This document shows positions 44,981-57,253 of a DNA stretch of 64,000 nucleotides, in pieces. Below the pieces are notes generated by a model, which saw only the letters and a program-made list of their open reading frames with translations, made no database searches and was not told where the DNA came from. Within the stretch, counting starts at the first letter, position 1, and the number at the start of each line of letters is the position of its first letter. The position numbers were made by a program, and so were the translations under genes. Source of the stretch: Henckelia pumila (taxonomy: Eukaryota > Streptophyta > Magnoliopsida > Lamiales > Gesneriaceae). The stretch is taken from NCBI RefSeq assembly GCF_033568475.1, contig NC_133122.1, positions 5,999,063-6,063,062 of the forward strand, given 5' to 3'.

Positions 44981-47593
44981 AAGCGACATGTTGACTTATC
45001 AGAAATGGCAATAGATCCCCTTATTTTCTCAAAGAGTAGTATTCGAATTATGTGAAATAAAACATAGGAATAGCCAATGAAAAACACTAGACAGTCAAGT
45101 AAAGACATCAAACAGGTGCATAAAATTAACATGTAATGTACCTTGAAATGAACTCTGAGATTGGATTCCCTAGCCTTGCAAGATGAAACATGTAATATAA
45201 CAAATACCATATGAAAATTAAGCACCCCAAGTCATGATTCTTAATTCACAAAAGTCATCAACTAATAATTTGTTCAGGATGTATATAGAAAACAATTCCA
45301 TATTAACAAATTATAGAAGTAACCCGATCAAATTTGGGTCTTCAACTAATAAAAATAAATAAATAAATAAATAATAATTACTGAAAAAAATTTCTTATAA
45401 CATACTGCGAAAATTTTTGAATTACCTTAAAAGGCTCTTCCCAGAAATAAAATGCTGACATTTGCATCAATCCTAGGAGTAACCGAGCAAACTCAAGCAC
45501 ATGAAATTTCAAACAAAAAAAAAAAAAAACAAAACAACTACAATGTTAAAATATTTCTTGAATGAACAAAATTCTCTATTTAACAGTTTCAATCTAATTA
45601 ACCCACAAGAAATAAAGTCATGGATATCTTATAAAATTATTTTACCCTTTTATTTTCAAAACAAAATTGAATAATATTTAATGAATAGAATAGAAATGGT
45701 AATGCCTCGCTTAAAACATGAATAGAATAGCCTTATAGGAATCTTAGTAAAGATATATACAAACTAAATGATGCATGGTACCATCAGCCACTCACCAAAA
45801 ATATAAATGCAGAAATATGTCAACTACAATATTCATATGATACAAAATAGAGAAGATATACATGGTATGATGAATTTAACCAAACCACTCCCCGAAATTC
45901 TCACAAGAAGCTCATTTGGTCACGAAGCAGGGTCATAACCAAATTTATACCTTAAACTCGTCCAAACATCAACCTAAAACAAATAACCTAAAGAATAATC
46001 AATATATATCAATAATGAGGTTGTTTTTGCATACACCGGAAATTTATCCATGTTTGTCGTCCATCAGAGATTCCTAGTTTCAATCATCATCTCATAATAC
46101 ATGTACTTGATCTGTGATTTATGCAAAAATATATATTCGTACACTAGCAATCAAGGGCCTCCGATTAATTTTTAGCCAACCTATTATTTGAGCAAAAAAT
46201 TAAATAATCCTACAAAAATAATATAAGCAAGCACAGAAAAACTAATTCAATATCGTCTATCCATCTAAATAAAAAAATTTGAATAGAGAAATTAATGCCA
46301 TAAAAATTTTGAATACCGGTTTATAGACGGAAGCCTGAAAATACATTTTCCTCAATAAGTTCAAAATATTATCTATTGATATTCTGATACATGAGACAAG
46401 ATATTCCAGATTCAAAACTTTTCACTTTGTTTTATAAATGCGCGCGACACCAAAAGTACCAAAAACTACAGTACACGAAGTCACAAATGGCCTGTTGTTC
46501 AAGTAATAGTGACTTGAAATATTCAATTCCCCGCGAATGAATGACCCCAAGCATAGCTACCCACTTCCCAACAAGCAATAAACTGAGTCTAAACTGAAAC
46601 TGAAAATAACAAATCTACCCACTTCTCAATCCTTAGTGAAGTCTTATCCCATCTCTTAAAAGAGTATGTAAAAAAGAGAGGAAATATTAAAGATGCCAAT
46701 AATAGTACCAGAAAATAAATTTGACAAAGATCTTACTATTTGAGATTCGCGAAACAAATTGAACCGGTCAATTAACGAACAACTCCAATTTGAAAATGAA
46801 ACAAAATAGAAAGATAAGCAGCTTATCTAACACCAAATTAGAAAAGAGATTAAGGAGTATTAGAAAAACTAACGGAGAATAATTTTCCTAATAAATTAAA
46901 TGGAACGTTATTATTATTATTATTTATATAGTACTTTAAGTCTTTATTGATCCGAAAAAGAAATGGAGGAATTGCTCGTATAACTTAATTATCATGCATC
47001 TGTTTTAGCAAGGAACTTTAAGCTTCTTGAGAACAAGGAAGATATTGGACATATACTCTGCAAAAGAACATAAATTATATCACATACATGATCCTCACAT
47101 ATCTTTTCATCATTCTAGGTATATTGGGATAGCATCAGCTAATTAAAACGGAGTAATGAGCAATTTTTTTGTTTGTAATACTCAAATGACAAAGGGAAAC
47201 AAAAAGGTCAAATTCATAAAGTATATCACATACAAAGGGAAACGCCAAGGTAATAAAGGAATAAAATCCAAATGCTCCCCAAAACCTAGCTTCATCAACC
47301 AACACCTGCAAACATGTCAAATCAGAACTAATCAAGAGTGAAATAATCTAAATATCATGACATTGCAAAATCAAACTAAGCACATGAATTTAATTCAATA
47401 GTTGAATACAGAATACGGCTAACACAAGACCATATACACCTAAGTTCAAGCCACGATTTTTATAATAGTACTATTATTTAAGTCAATCACAGAGTCGAAG
47501 GCCTTCGAATCAGCAGGGCCTAAATTTTTATAATAGTACTATTATTTAAGTCAACTACTGCTATGCGGTTCTCATGTCAAGTTCACGTTTGAC
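44981..47593. other. Non-LTR DNA left of E2
   Basis: AT-rich DNA interrupted by the E2 insertion and continuing at 57259. It includes AAAT microsatellite repeats at about 45348-45378, an A-run near 45514 and an ATT run near 46910. Apart from the L17 exon, I recognise nothing. A stretch near 47250-47310 (minus) has exon-like features (TGTTTGCAG acceptor then open reading) but no identified product. Confidence 0.45.
45142..45183 (-). pseudogene. Ribosomal protein L17/uL22 exon fragment
   Basis: The minus strand encodes SCKARESNLRVHFK directly before a GTACAT donor-like site. This matches the well-known N-terminal SCKARGSDLRVHFK of plant 60S ribosomal protein L17 (uL22) at 12 of 14 residues (from memory of the family). 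The first exon and the downstream part (NTRETAHAI region) are not seen. The next sequence leftward is intron-like and then E3 begins, so only this exon survives. In an intact gene the protein sits near the exit tunnel of the large ribosomal subunit. This piece cannot function. Confidence 0.65.
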
Positions 47594-47598
47594 TACTT

Positions 47599-49465
47599 TG
47601 TTGGAAAAAACTGGCGGTCAGATCAATCACGATTGATACCCGGTGCAGCGGAAGTTTAAAATTTTTATCATGGAACAATTCCATGGTGTGGGTATCAACC
47701 ATTCAACGATTAAATTATTGTGTGTGTAAAATTCAAATAACAATTAATTAAATTTTACCTTCAATCTCGAAGCGAGATTAATGGACACCAACAGAATTAA
47801 TCTGCTCTTGTTGTCTCTCCCAGGAACCGATGAACTCCTTCAATCAGGTCCACGAATAGGGTTTAAATCCCTCTGATAGATTGCACTAGAAAATCTATCA
47901 GAAGTTTTCTGCGAAGAGATTAAACGAATCTGATTCGTTATTCCTGACTGCGATTCAAAATCACAGACCGAAATTTCTCGGATAGAGCAAGGAGGGGCGG
48001 CCGAATTGTGAGAGTGAAAGGGGCTAGGGTTTCGAAAATTCTGCTCTCAAAATAATGACCTGTTATGTCTAATTTCTGTACTGCAATAACTTATTTATAA
48101 TGCAGGCCACTAATACCTTAGGGCCCATTAGTCATAAGCTAGGGCCCGACAAGCAAAGCCCGCTCGTTCAGAAATTAATATAAAATTCATCGTGACTCCG
48201 ATTGATAAACCGATTTTACCAATGTGCACAGAAACCATTTCTGCACATTTTAAAGTCAAAATAAATTTTCCTGAATCCGAATTCAGTGGTTTCCTAAAAT
48301 GTCCATCCCTATGTCATTTTAGGAAATCCTACTCCCTTACTCTTATTTAAGAAGTCCAACTCCTTAGTTCATTAAATTTAACTCTTTAAATTTAACTATC
48401 TCAACGGGGATTAAAACTCCATTACACTGTGTGACCCTCAATGGTTCAGGGATACAGCTAGCCGTGGGCTCACAACACCTTGTGACTCGGAACAACAATT
48501 TCCGACTTGCCCAACGAATCATGGTAAAGCGCCTAGCAACATCGCCCCATGATTCCCTATGTATCACTGATAGTGCCTACAAGAACCAGTAGATTTTGGT
48601 TAGCGTACAGTACGGTCCCTTCATCCATATATCCCGATCGAATCAACAACCATTGGTATATCGAGAGTCGCTCAAGATTCGATAACTATGCAATGCATCT
48701 TGAAGATCAAATTAGTGACATCGCATGTGCTACTAAGAAACCATTTCTTAAATCACATCAAGTACTCTGGCCAGAGATTTGTCACACTAATATCTCCTCA
48801 GATCGCATAGGATATCCACACTCGCAAGTATGTGGTGAATCCTTGACAACAATGCATTGACTCCTATATGTGTCGTAACTGTACCCAATCTCGACACCTG
48901 ATGACCCCCATAGAGTCGGTAAACGAGTCAAAGCACAGCACTAGCATATAGAGTCTCCATGATGTTTCAAGTCGTAAGGACTAATGGTGTACAACCAAAA
49001 CCGCGGACTTTATCCACTCGATAAGTGATAACCACTTGGAAAGTCCGGATAGGGTAGTTCGATTATTCATCCTATGAATATCCATTTGCATGCTTCGAAC
49101 ATCTCCATGTTCCCTACCAATGAAACGTGGTACTCCGCATCGCAAATGCTAGTCTCAAACTCGAGCGATCCTTATCCTTATTATTGGACGGCTCAATCGA
49201 CTAGGAACGGTTTTAGAATATACAGTGACTATAAGATGTATTTCATGATAGACATCCCCATGTTCTACCACATCTTACATACACTATAGTATATTCAAGG
49301 TCTTTATCAAAACAACAATATTATATCACAATATAACAATATGAAGTAATATAAAGTCATTGCCATTAATAAAAGTGTAAATAATATTAAACAAAAGATT
49401 GTTTATACAAAGAGTCATCAAAGCCCATAGCCACACAGTTGGCTCACTGGGCACCTACTCTTACA
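47599..49465 (-). repeat. 3' LTR of E2
   Basis: Runs TGTTGGAAAAAACTGG to CTACTCTTACA on the plus strand, 1867 bp. The left flank is the target duplication; the right flank is the polypurine tract. It is the same length as the 5' LTR with about ten mismatches. Confidence 0.95.
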
Positions 49466-49479
49466 ATCTCCCACTTGCC
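49466..49479 (-). promoter_or_regulatory. Polypurine tract of E2
   Basis: On the minus strand GGCAAGTGGGAGAT lies directly before the 3' LTR and directly after the gag-pol stop codon. E3 has the same sequence. Confidence 0.85.
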
Positions 49480-52400
49480 CTATAGCCAACTAGTCATACT
49501 ACGTAGACCCATTGCTTCGCGATGTTTGTCAAACAATGGTCCTGGCAAGGGCTTAGTAAGCGGATCAGCGATATTGTCTGCAGAGGCCACTCGTTCGACA
49601 ATGATGTCTCCTCTTTCCACAATCTCCCGGATTATGTGGTATTTCCTCAGTACGTGTTTGGATCTTTGATGAGACCTTGGTTCCTTTGCTTGAGCAACGG
49701 CACCCGTGTTGTCACAGTACACCGGGATTGGACCAACAAATTCAGGAATAACGCCCAACTCTTGGACGAACTTCCTCATCCAAACGGCCTCTTTAGCAGC
49801 AGCTGATGCTGCAATGTATTCAGCCTCAGTGGTGGAATCCGCTGTGGTGTCCTGCTTGGAACTCTTCCAAGAGACAGCACCGCCATTGAGCATGAACACA
49901 AATCCAGAGGTTGACTTCGAGTCATCCACATCACTTTGGAAGCTAGAGTCGGTATAGCCTTCCAATTTGAGATCTCGTCCTCCATACACCATGAACATAT
50001 TCTTAGTCCTTCGCAAGTACTTAAGAATGTCCTTCACGGCTTTCCAATGCATTTGACCAGGATTAGACTGATATCTGCTCGTGACACTCAGAGCAAATGC
50101 TACATCCGGTCTGGTAGATATCATCCCATACATGATACTACCTATAGCTGACGCATATGGTACATGTGTCATATTCTCTATCTCTGCATCAGTCTTGGGA
50201 CACATAGACTTGGATAGAGAAACTCCATGACACATGGGTAGATGTCCTCTTTTGGACCCATCCATTGAAAACCGTTTCAATATGGTATCGATGTAGGTTG
50301 ATTGAGTGAGTCCTATCATTCTCTTAGACCTATCTCTATAGATCTGTATCCCAAGAATGTAGGATGCCTCTCCCAAATCCTTCATCGAAAATCTACCTGA
50401 TAACCATATCTTTGTTGACTGCAACATCCCTACATCATTCCCAATGAGTAGGATGTCATCAACATAAAGTACTAAGAATGTCACCGCATCCTTAACTACT
50501 TTCTTGTACACGCAAGGTTCCTCCGGGTTCTTGATGAAACCAAAATCTTTTATTGTTTCATCAAATTTCTGGTTCCAACTTCTTGATGCTTGTTTTAGAC
50601 CATAAATTGATCTCTGAAGCTTGCATACCTTATGCTCGCTTCCCATGGATGTGTACCCCTCAGGCTGCTTCATATAGATTTCCTCCTTAATGTCTCCATT
50701 AAGAAAAGCAGTCTTCACATCCATTTGCCATATCTCATAGTCATACCATGCAGCTATGGCAATTAGGATTCTTATGGACTTGAACATTGCAACTGGTGAA
50801 AAGGTTTCGTCATAGTCAACTCCTTGCCTTTGAGTATAACCTTTAGCCACCAATCGCGCCTTGTAGGTCAATACCTTACCATCAGGCCCAAGCTTTCTTT
50901 TGTAGATCCATTTGCACCATATCGGAACAATTCCATCGGGAGGATCTACTAAAGACCAAACTTGGTTTGTATGCATCGAATCCAATTCTGACTGCATAGC
51001 TTCAAGCCATAAATTCGAATCCGCATCAGAAATTGCTTCCTTGAAGTTTCTTGGATCACATCCAATGTCGGGTTCATCTTGATCCCCTTCAAGAAGAAGA
51101 CCATATCGAACTGGAGGTCTAGAAGTCCTTTCGGATCTTCTAGGTGCAGGCGTGTCCAGCAATGGTTCCTGAGGTGTAGGATCGTTATTTTGTATTTCGG
51201 GTTCTTCTCGGACTTCTTCGAGTTCCATCATCTCGCCTTTCTTATCCAATAAGAACTCCTTCTCCAAGAAGGTGGCATTCCTAGAAACAAACACCTTTGT
51301 TTCAGCAGGATAATAGAAATAATATCCGATTGAATTCTTCGGATACCCTACAAAATAACATAAGCTGGATCGACTATCCAACTTATCTCCCACTGTCCGC
51401 TTCACGTAAGCAGGACATCCCCAAATCCTCAAGTACGAATACTTAGGAGCTTTGCCATTCCATAACTCGTATGGTGTTTTGTCCACTGCTTTAGTGTGGA
51501 CGTTGTTCAACAACAATACCGCCGTTTCAAGCGCATAGCCCCAAAATGAAGGTGGAAGCTCAGTGAAGCTCATCATAGATCGAACCATGTCCAACAAAGT
51601 TCGATTACGACGCTCCGATACACCATTAAGCTGTGGTGTCATAGGAGGAGTCCACTGAGAGAGAATCCCATTCTCTTTCAGATAGTCCAAAAACTCGGTA
51701 CTCAAGTATTCTCCACCTCGATCCGATCGAAGTGCTTTAATACTTTTACCTAGCTTGTTTTCTACTTCAGCCCTGAATTCTTTGAACTTTTCAAATGCTT
51801 CAGACTTATATTTCATTAAATATAAATACCCATACCTTGAATAATCATCAGTAAAGGTAATGAAGTAGGTGTGGCCATGTTGAGTCCCTACTCTAAATGG
51901 ACCACAAACATCTGTATGGATCAAATCCAACAGATTCTGACTACGCTCAGGTTTCCCCTTAAAAGGAGATTTAGTCATTTTTCCTTTTAGGCAGGATTCA
52001 CAAGTAGGTAGAGAATTAATATCAGACATATCAAACATGCCCTCTCCCACTAGCTTGTTCATCCTCCTTGAGGAAATATGACCTAGCCTAGCATGCCAAA
52101 GGTTTGCCGGGTTTTGACTATCGATTTTCCTTTTGTTTGTTGTCGCCGGTTTATCAACATAATTCACTGGAACGTCTTTTAGTTTTAAGTTGTATAGATC
52201 GTTTTCAAGTTGTCCATTTCCAATTAAACATTCATTCTTGTAAATATTGCAAATCTCATTCACAAAATTGCAAGAATAACCATCTCTATCAAGCATAGAA
52301 ATAGAAATAATGTTTTTAATTAAATCTGGCACAAATAAAACATCTCTTAACAATAATTTAAAACCGTTCTGCAAAGTCAAACAAACATCTCCAATGGCCG

Positions 52401-53394
52401 TAGCTTCAACTCTGGAACCATTCCCGAGCCTCAGCTGGGTCTCACCCATTCTAAGCCTGCGACTTCTTGTCATCACCTGCAAATCATTGCAAATGTGAGA
52501 TCCACATCCGGTATCCAATACCCAAGAAGTTGTATTAAGTGACATGTTTATTTCAATATAGAACATACCCTTTGCAGTTCCCAACTGCTCAAGATATTCC
52601 TTGCAGTTGCGCTTCCAATGACCCAGCTTCTTGCAGTAATGGAAAACATCCTTGGATTTTCCATTGTTTGAAGCCTTTGTCTTTTGCTTCTTCTCGGGCT
52701 CGACTTTCTTGGGTGGGGTAGAACGTTTCTTGCCCTTCATACTTGGCCCCTTCTTAGCAGAAGATGAGGAGCCCACCAAGAAAGCTGGCTTATCCTTCTT
52801 AAGTGTGGATTCATATGTAACGAGCATATTGACCATCTCTTCTAGGGTGGCCTCTATCTTGTTCATATTAAAATTTATCACAAATCCATCAAATGAAGAA
52901 GGAAGAGACAGAAGCAATAAATCCACATTGAGTTCATGCTCCAACACCAAATCTAGGGTCGCCAACTTCTGTATGAGCCAAATCACTCGTACCCCATGAT
53001 CACGGACCGAAGTCCCTTCACGCATGCGGCACGTCATCAACTCCTTAACAGTAGCGAACCTTTCAGCCCTCGACTGAGCCCCAAAAAGTTCCTTGAGTTG
53101 CGTGTGAATGTCAGCAGCATTCACCGTGCCCTCAAATCGCCTCTGGAGTTCATCAGACATCGAGGCTTGCATATAGCATTTGGTCTTGATGTCATGGTCA
53201 CACCATGCATCAAGTTTGGCCAATTCCTCCGGACTTATGTCAGCTGGTGCTTCCTTCGGAGGTGCTTTCTCTAACACGTAGAGCATTTTCTCCGAAGTTA
53301 AGACAATCTTCAACTTCCGGAACCATTCCGTATAGTTGGCGCCAGTCAACTTGTTTTGTTCGAGGATCGAGAATAATGGATTTCGCGAATTCAT
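49480..53394 (-). CDS. Copia Gag-Pol polyprotein, intact frame (E2)
   Basis: 1304 codons in one frame supply every retrotransposon protein. Gag (UBN2 type) spans about residues 10-190, then a Lys/Ser linker. The zinc knuckle has C254, H259 and C264, but Phe at 251 where E1 and E3 have Cys, and Leu for Pro at 257. Protease: DTGCGSH with Asp294. Pre-integrase zinc segment: LWHARLGH...CESC, about 432-470. Integrase: D495, D558 and E594, exactly a DD35E arrangement. RT: about 800-1040 with YVDD at 977-980. RNase H: about 1165-1304 with TEAEY and YCDN. The ATG at 53394 is chosen because E1 and E3 share it and the sequence upstream is leader. No stop or frameshift was found. RNA packaging may be impaired by the C251F change (inference). 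Confidence 0.95.
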   Translation of the reverse strand: MNSRNPLFSILEQNKLTGANYTEWFRKLKIVLTSEKMLYVLEKAPPKEAPADISPEELAKLDAWCDHDIKTKCYMQASMSDELQRRFEGTVNAADIHTQLKELFGAQSRAERFATVKELMTCRMREGTSVRDHGVRVIWLIQKLATLDLVLEHELNVDLLLLSLPSSFDGFVINFNMNKIEATLEEMVNMLVTYESTLKKDKPAFLVGSSSSAKKGPSMKGKKRSTPPKKVEPEKKQKTKASNNGKSKDVFHYCKKLGHWKRNCKEYLEQLGTAKGMFYIEINMSLNTTSWVLDTGCGSHICNDLQVMTRSRRLRMGETQLRLGNGSRVEATAIGDVCLTLQNGFKLLLRDVLFVPDLIKNIISISMLDRDGYSCNFVNEICNIYKNECLIGNGQLENDLYNLKLKDVPVNYVDKPATTNKRKIDSQNPANLWHARLGHISSRRMNKLVGEGMFDMSDINSLPTCESCLKGKMTKSPFKGKPERSQNLLDLIHTDVCGPFRVGTQHGHTYFITFTDDYSRYGYLYLMKYKSEAFEKFKEFRAEVENKLGKSIKALRSDRGGEYLSTEFLDYLKENGILSQWTPPMTPQLNGVSERRNRTLLDMVRSMMSFTELPPSFWGYALETAVLLLNNVHTKAVDKTPYELWNGKAPKYSYLRIWGCPAYVKRTVGDKLDSRSSLCYFVGYPKNSIGYYFYYPAETKVFVSRNATFLEKEFLLDKKGEMMELEEVREEPEIQNNDPTPQEPLLDTPAPRRSERTSRPPVRYGLLLEGDQDEPDIGCDPRNFKEAISDADSNLWLEAMQSELDSMHTNQVWSLVDPPDGIVPIWCKWIYKRKLGPDGKVLTYKARLVAKGYTQRQGVDYDETFSPVAMFKSIRILIAIAAWYDYEIWQMDVKTAFLNGDIKEEIYMKQPEGYTSMGSEHKVCKLQRSIYGLKQASRSWNQKFDETIKDFGFIKNPEEPCVYKKVVKDAVTFLVLYVDDILLIGNDVGMLQSTKIWLSGRFSMKDLGEASYILGIQIYRDRSKRMIGLTQSTYIDTILKRFSMDGSKRGHLPMCHGVSLSKSMCPKTDAEIENMTHVPYASAIGSIMYGMISTRPDVAFALSVTSRYQSNPGQMHWKAVKDILKYLRRTKNMFMVYGGRDLKLEGYTDSSFQSDVDDSKSTSGFVFMLNGGAVSWKSSKQDTTADSTTEAEYIAASAAAKEAVWMRKFVQELGVIPEFVGPIPVYCDNTGAVAQAKEPRSHQRSKHVLRKYHIIREIVERGDIIVERVASADNIADPLTKPLPGPLFDKHREAMGLRSMTSWL

Positions 53395-55372
53395 TGTATG
53401 AAATACTGAAAAGAAAAACAGACATATATCAATGATTGTTTAACAATTTACTAAGACATAAAATAGGCGAATTTAATTTTATGAATCTCACTCCCACTAT
53501 TTTAACGATTTCACCACCCTCTAGTGAAAACGGGAAACTTTTTCCTTAGTGAGAACATGGAGTCCAATTGACAAACTTATGGTCCCGAATAATATCAGCC
53601 AACCATAATTCTCAAAAGGTAGAGCCCAATTGCTTCCAAAGCAACCCCCATGTGTTTACCTCATGTCCAATAAGGGCCCAATAATATGACGCCGTTTAAA
53701 GTGACATGTCAAGATGACCCATCAATATTAAGTTGTGATGGACGGTCGCCATGTGGATCCCCCAATAATATGAGCCGATCCCATGGGAGTTCCACCCAAC
53801 TTACAACATTTGTCGATCCAATGTACAGCTTTCCGACGGACGGGCCCCCCCCAATAATATGAGCCGGACCGTATCCGCGGGTAGCATCACATACATTGAC
53901 CGTTGATGGAAGGTGGGAACATTTAAACAAATTTAAATTTCCTTTATTTATCTTGATATAAATTTTTAAATCATATTTAAAATGAGGGATTTTTAATTAT
54001 AAAAATATTTGTCTCATCATATTCATTTTATTGCATGCTTGCCGGATTCACGCAATTATGTCTAAACATGCATACAATCATAATATCAAATATTATATAG
54101 GATGATCGATTCCATTTCTAATTGACCCGTGGTTGCCAATCACAGGTCTTAGTCCAATCCTAGGTGATATGCAGTATGCAATGCAATCCTATTACATGTG
54201 CTTCCAATTTACATTTCTTCAGTCTTTATTGTCTGCTGGGCCCACCGTCTTCAAATCTTGATCTCCCACTAAATCTAATGTATTTACAATAAATAACAAT
54301 GACAAGTAGGGGATACAATTTTAGGGGTGGGAACGGGCTATAAACCAAGCCCACTTTTATTACATATGACATTCATATCGGGCCATAAACCAGGCCCATT
54401 AATAAAACCAACAACAATAAAAACAAAATGTAAATTCCTAACATACACCTACAAAATTGGTCATGGCAATCGATCATCCTTATCCAATAACATTTAATTC
54501 AAAATTAATTTATTGGATAACATGCAGTGGCAATTCAAATTTAAACAAGATAAAATCATATTTTATATATAAAATCTCATTTCACATATAAAATCATATT
54601 TTATCTCTATATCAAATAAAATCATATTTTATCTATAAAATCCAATTTTACAAATAAAATCATATTTTACTCAATATATCATAAGATCATATCTTATCAT
54701 CAATTGTACCAAAATAATTGATTTCAAAATTCAATTTACGGATAAAACATTAAAATTTTCCAAAAATTCAAATTTATCCAAAATCAATTTTAAAATTTAC
54801 GGACTCGAACAATTCGATCCGAAATCTCGTGAACCAATCAAAAACAATTTTTGACCGGACCAAAAATAAAATTTTAACATATTAAAATTAACTTTTAATA
54901 AAAATATAATTTTTCCCGTGGGCCGCCCGGGACACTCCCGGGCCGGCCCGCACCCGGGGCGCGGGCCGGGGGCAGCCAGGCTGCCCCCTTAGGGCAGCAA
55001 CAATTGCTGCCCTGGCGGCGCCTGGCGCCGCCGCTGGGCGGCGCCGTGCGTCGCCCTGGGCGGCGCTCCTGGGCAGCGCCGAGCGCTGCCCTGCGCAGCG
55101 CCCAGCGCTGCCCTGGGCAGCGCCGTGCGCCGCCCTGGGCGGCGACGGTCGCCGTCCTGGGCGGCGCCATGCGCCCCCTTTGGGCGGCGCCGTGCGCCGC
55201 CCGGGGCAGCAACAATTGCTGCCCCACCGGACAGCGATCCAATCGCTGCCCGGGTTTTGCCCCGAAAAAAAAATTTTTTTTTTTATTTAAAAATATTTAT
55301 TTTGTTTTCCAAAAACCGAGATTCAAAAATTTTGTACAATCGATTAATTCAATCGTTTGATCTGAGCAACCT
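53395..55372 (-). other. E2 untranslated leader
   Basis: It has the same architecture as the E1 leader: AATAATATGA motifs at about 84-92-bp intervals near 53587-53860, ATAAAATCATATTTTAT palindromes near 54546-54680, and then the GC-rich array. It has no credible coding capacity. Confidence 0.8.
54915..55264. repeat. GC-rich palindrome array in E2 leader
   Basis: About 350 bp of GGGCAGCG/CGCTGCCC and GGGCGGCG/CGCCGCCC variants with many self-complementary pairs, including GACAGCGATCCAATCGCTGCC. It is about 30 bp longer than the E1 array, with an extra GGGCGGCGCTCCT-type unit near 55055. It begins about 120 nt after the LTR in the transcript. Confidence 0.75.
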
Positions 55373-55385
55373 GGCTCTGATACCA
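55373..55385 (-). promoter_or_regulatory. Primer-binding site of E2
   Basis: The minus strand reads TGGTATCAGAGCC one base after the 5' LTR end. It is of initiator tRNA-Met type. Confidence 0.9.
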
Positions 55386-55386
55386 C

Positions 55387-57253
55387 TGTTGGAAAAAACT
55401 GGCGGTCAGATCAATCACGATTGATACCCGGTGCAGCGGAAGTTTAAAATTTTTATCATGGAACAATTCCATGGTGTGGGTATCAACCATTCAACGATTA
55501 AATTATTGTGTGTGTAAAATTCAAATAACAATTAATTAAATTTTACCTTCAATCTCGAAGCGAGATTAATGAACACCAACAGAATTAATCTGCTCTTGTT
55601 GTCTCTCCCAGGAACCGATGAACTCCTTCAATCAGGTCCACGAATAGGGTTTAAATCCCTCTGATAGATTGCACTAGAAAATCTATCAGAAGTTTTCTGC
55701 GAAGAGATTAAACGAATCTGATTCGTTATTCCTGACTGCGATTCAAAATCACAGACCGAAATTTCTCGGACAGAGCAAGGAGGGGCGGCCGAATTGTGAG
55801 AGTGAAAGGGGCTAGGGTTTCGAAAATTCTGCTCTCAAAATAATGACCTGTTATGTCTAATTTCTGTACTGCAATAACTTATTTATAATGCAGGCCACTA
55901 ACACCTTAGGGCCCATTAGTCATAAGCTAGGGCCCGACAAGCAAAGCCCGCTCGTTCAGAAATTAATATAAAATTCATCGTGACTCCGATTGATAAACCG
56001 ATTTTACCAATGTGCACAGAAACCATTTCTGCACATTTTAAAGTCAAAATAAATTTTCCTGAATCCGAATTCAGTGGTTTCCTAAAATGTCCATCCCTAT
56101 GTCATTTTAGGAAATCCTACTCCCTTACTCTTATTTAAGAAGTCCAACTCCTTAGTTCATTAAATTTAACTCTTTAAATTTAACTATCTCAACGGGGATT
56201 AAAACTCCATTACACTGTGTGACCCTCAATGGTTATGGGATACAGCTAGCCGTGGGCTCACAACTCCTTGTGACTCGGAACAACAATTTCCGACTTGCCC
56301 AACGAATCATGGTAAAGCGCCTAGCAACATCGCCCCATGATTCCCTAGGTATCACTGATAGTGCCTACAAGAACCAGTAGATTTTGGTTAGCGTACAGTA
56401 CGGTCCCTTCATCCATATATCCCGATCGAATCAACAACCATTGGTATATCGAGAGTCGCTCAAGATTCGATAACTATGCAATGCATCTTGAAGATCAAAT
56501 TAGTGACATCGCATGTGCTACTAAGAAACCATTTCTTAAATCACATCAAGTACTCTGGCCAGAGATTTGTCACACTAATATCTCCTCAGATCGCATAGGA
56601 TATCCACACTCGCAAGTATGTGGTGAATCCTTGACAACAATGCATTGACTCCTATATGTGTCGTAACTGTACCCAATCTCGACACCTGATGACCCCCATA
56701 GAGTCGGTAAACGAGTCAAAGCACAGCACTAGCATATAGAGTCTCCATGATGTTTCAAGTCGTAAGGACTAATGGTGTACAACCAAAACCGCGGACTTTA
56801 TCCACTCGATAAGTGATAACCACTTGGAAAGTCCGGATAGGGTAGTTCGATTATTCATCCTATGAATATCCATTTGCATGCTTCGAACATCTCCATGTTC
56901 CCTACCAATGAAACGTGGTACTCCGCATCGCAAATGCTAGTCTCAAACTCGAGCGATCCTTATCCTTATTATCGGACGGCTCAATCGACTAGGAACGGTT
57001 TTAGAATATACAGTGACTATAAGATGTATTTCCTGATAGACATCCCCATGTTCTACCACATCTTACATACACTATAGTATATTCAAGGTCTTTATCAAAA
57101 CAACAATAGTATATCACAATATAACAATATGAAGTAATATAAAGTCATTGCCATTAATAAAAGTGTAAATAATATTAAACAAAAGATTGTTTATACAAAG
57201 AGTCATCAAAGCCCATAGCCACACAGTTGGCTCACTGGGCACCTACTCTTACA
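55387..57253 (-). repeat. 5' LTR of E2
   Basis: 1867 bp with the same TG and CA ends as the left LTR, followed by the TACTT target duplication. Its U3/R region contains a minus-strand TATA box (TATAAATA, about 55880-55888). Confidence 0.95.
55880..55888 (-). promoter_or_regulatory. LTR TATA box of E2
   Basis: TATAAATAA on the minus strand, conserved in the other C1 LTRs (for example near 3561 and 48087). It is the likely core promoter of the genomic RNA. Confidence 0.55.

Larger units (their letters stand above)
47599..57253 (-). mobile_element. Complete C1 copia retrotransposon E2
   Basis: It holds two LTRs of exactly 1867 bp, PBS, a 2-kb leader, an unbroken 1304-codon gag-pol and a polypurine tract, 9655 bp in all. 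The 5-bp target duplication TACTT flanks it at 47594-47598 and 57254-57258. By eye the LTRs differ at only about ten positions, so the insertion is recent. It splits a stretch of non-LTR DNA carrying host gene fragments. The weak point is a substitution in the Gag zinc knuckle. Confidence 0.96.
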
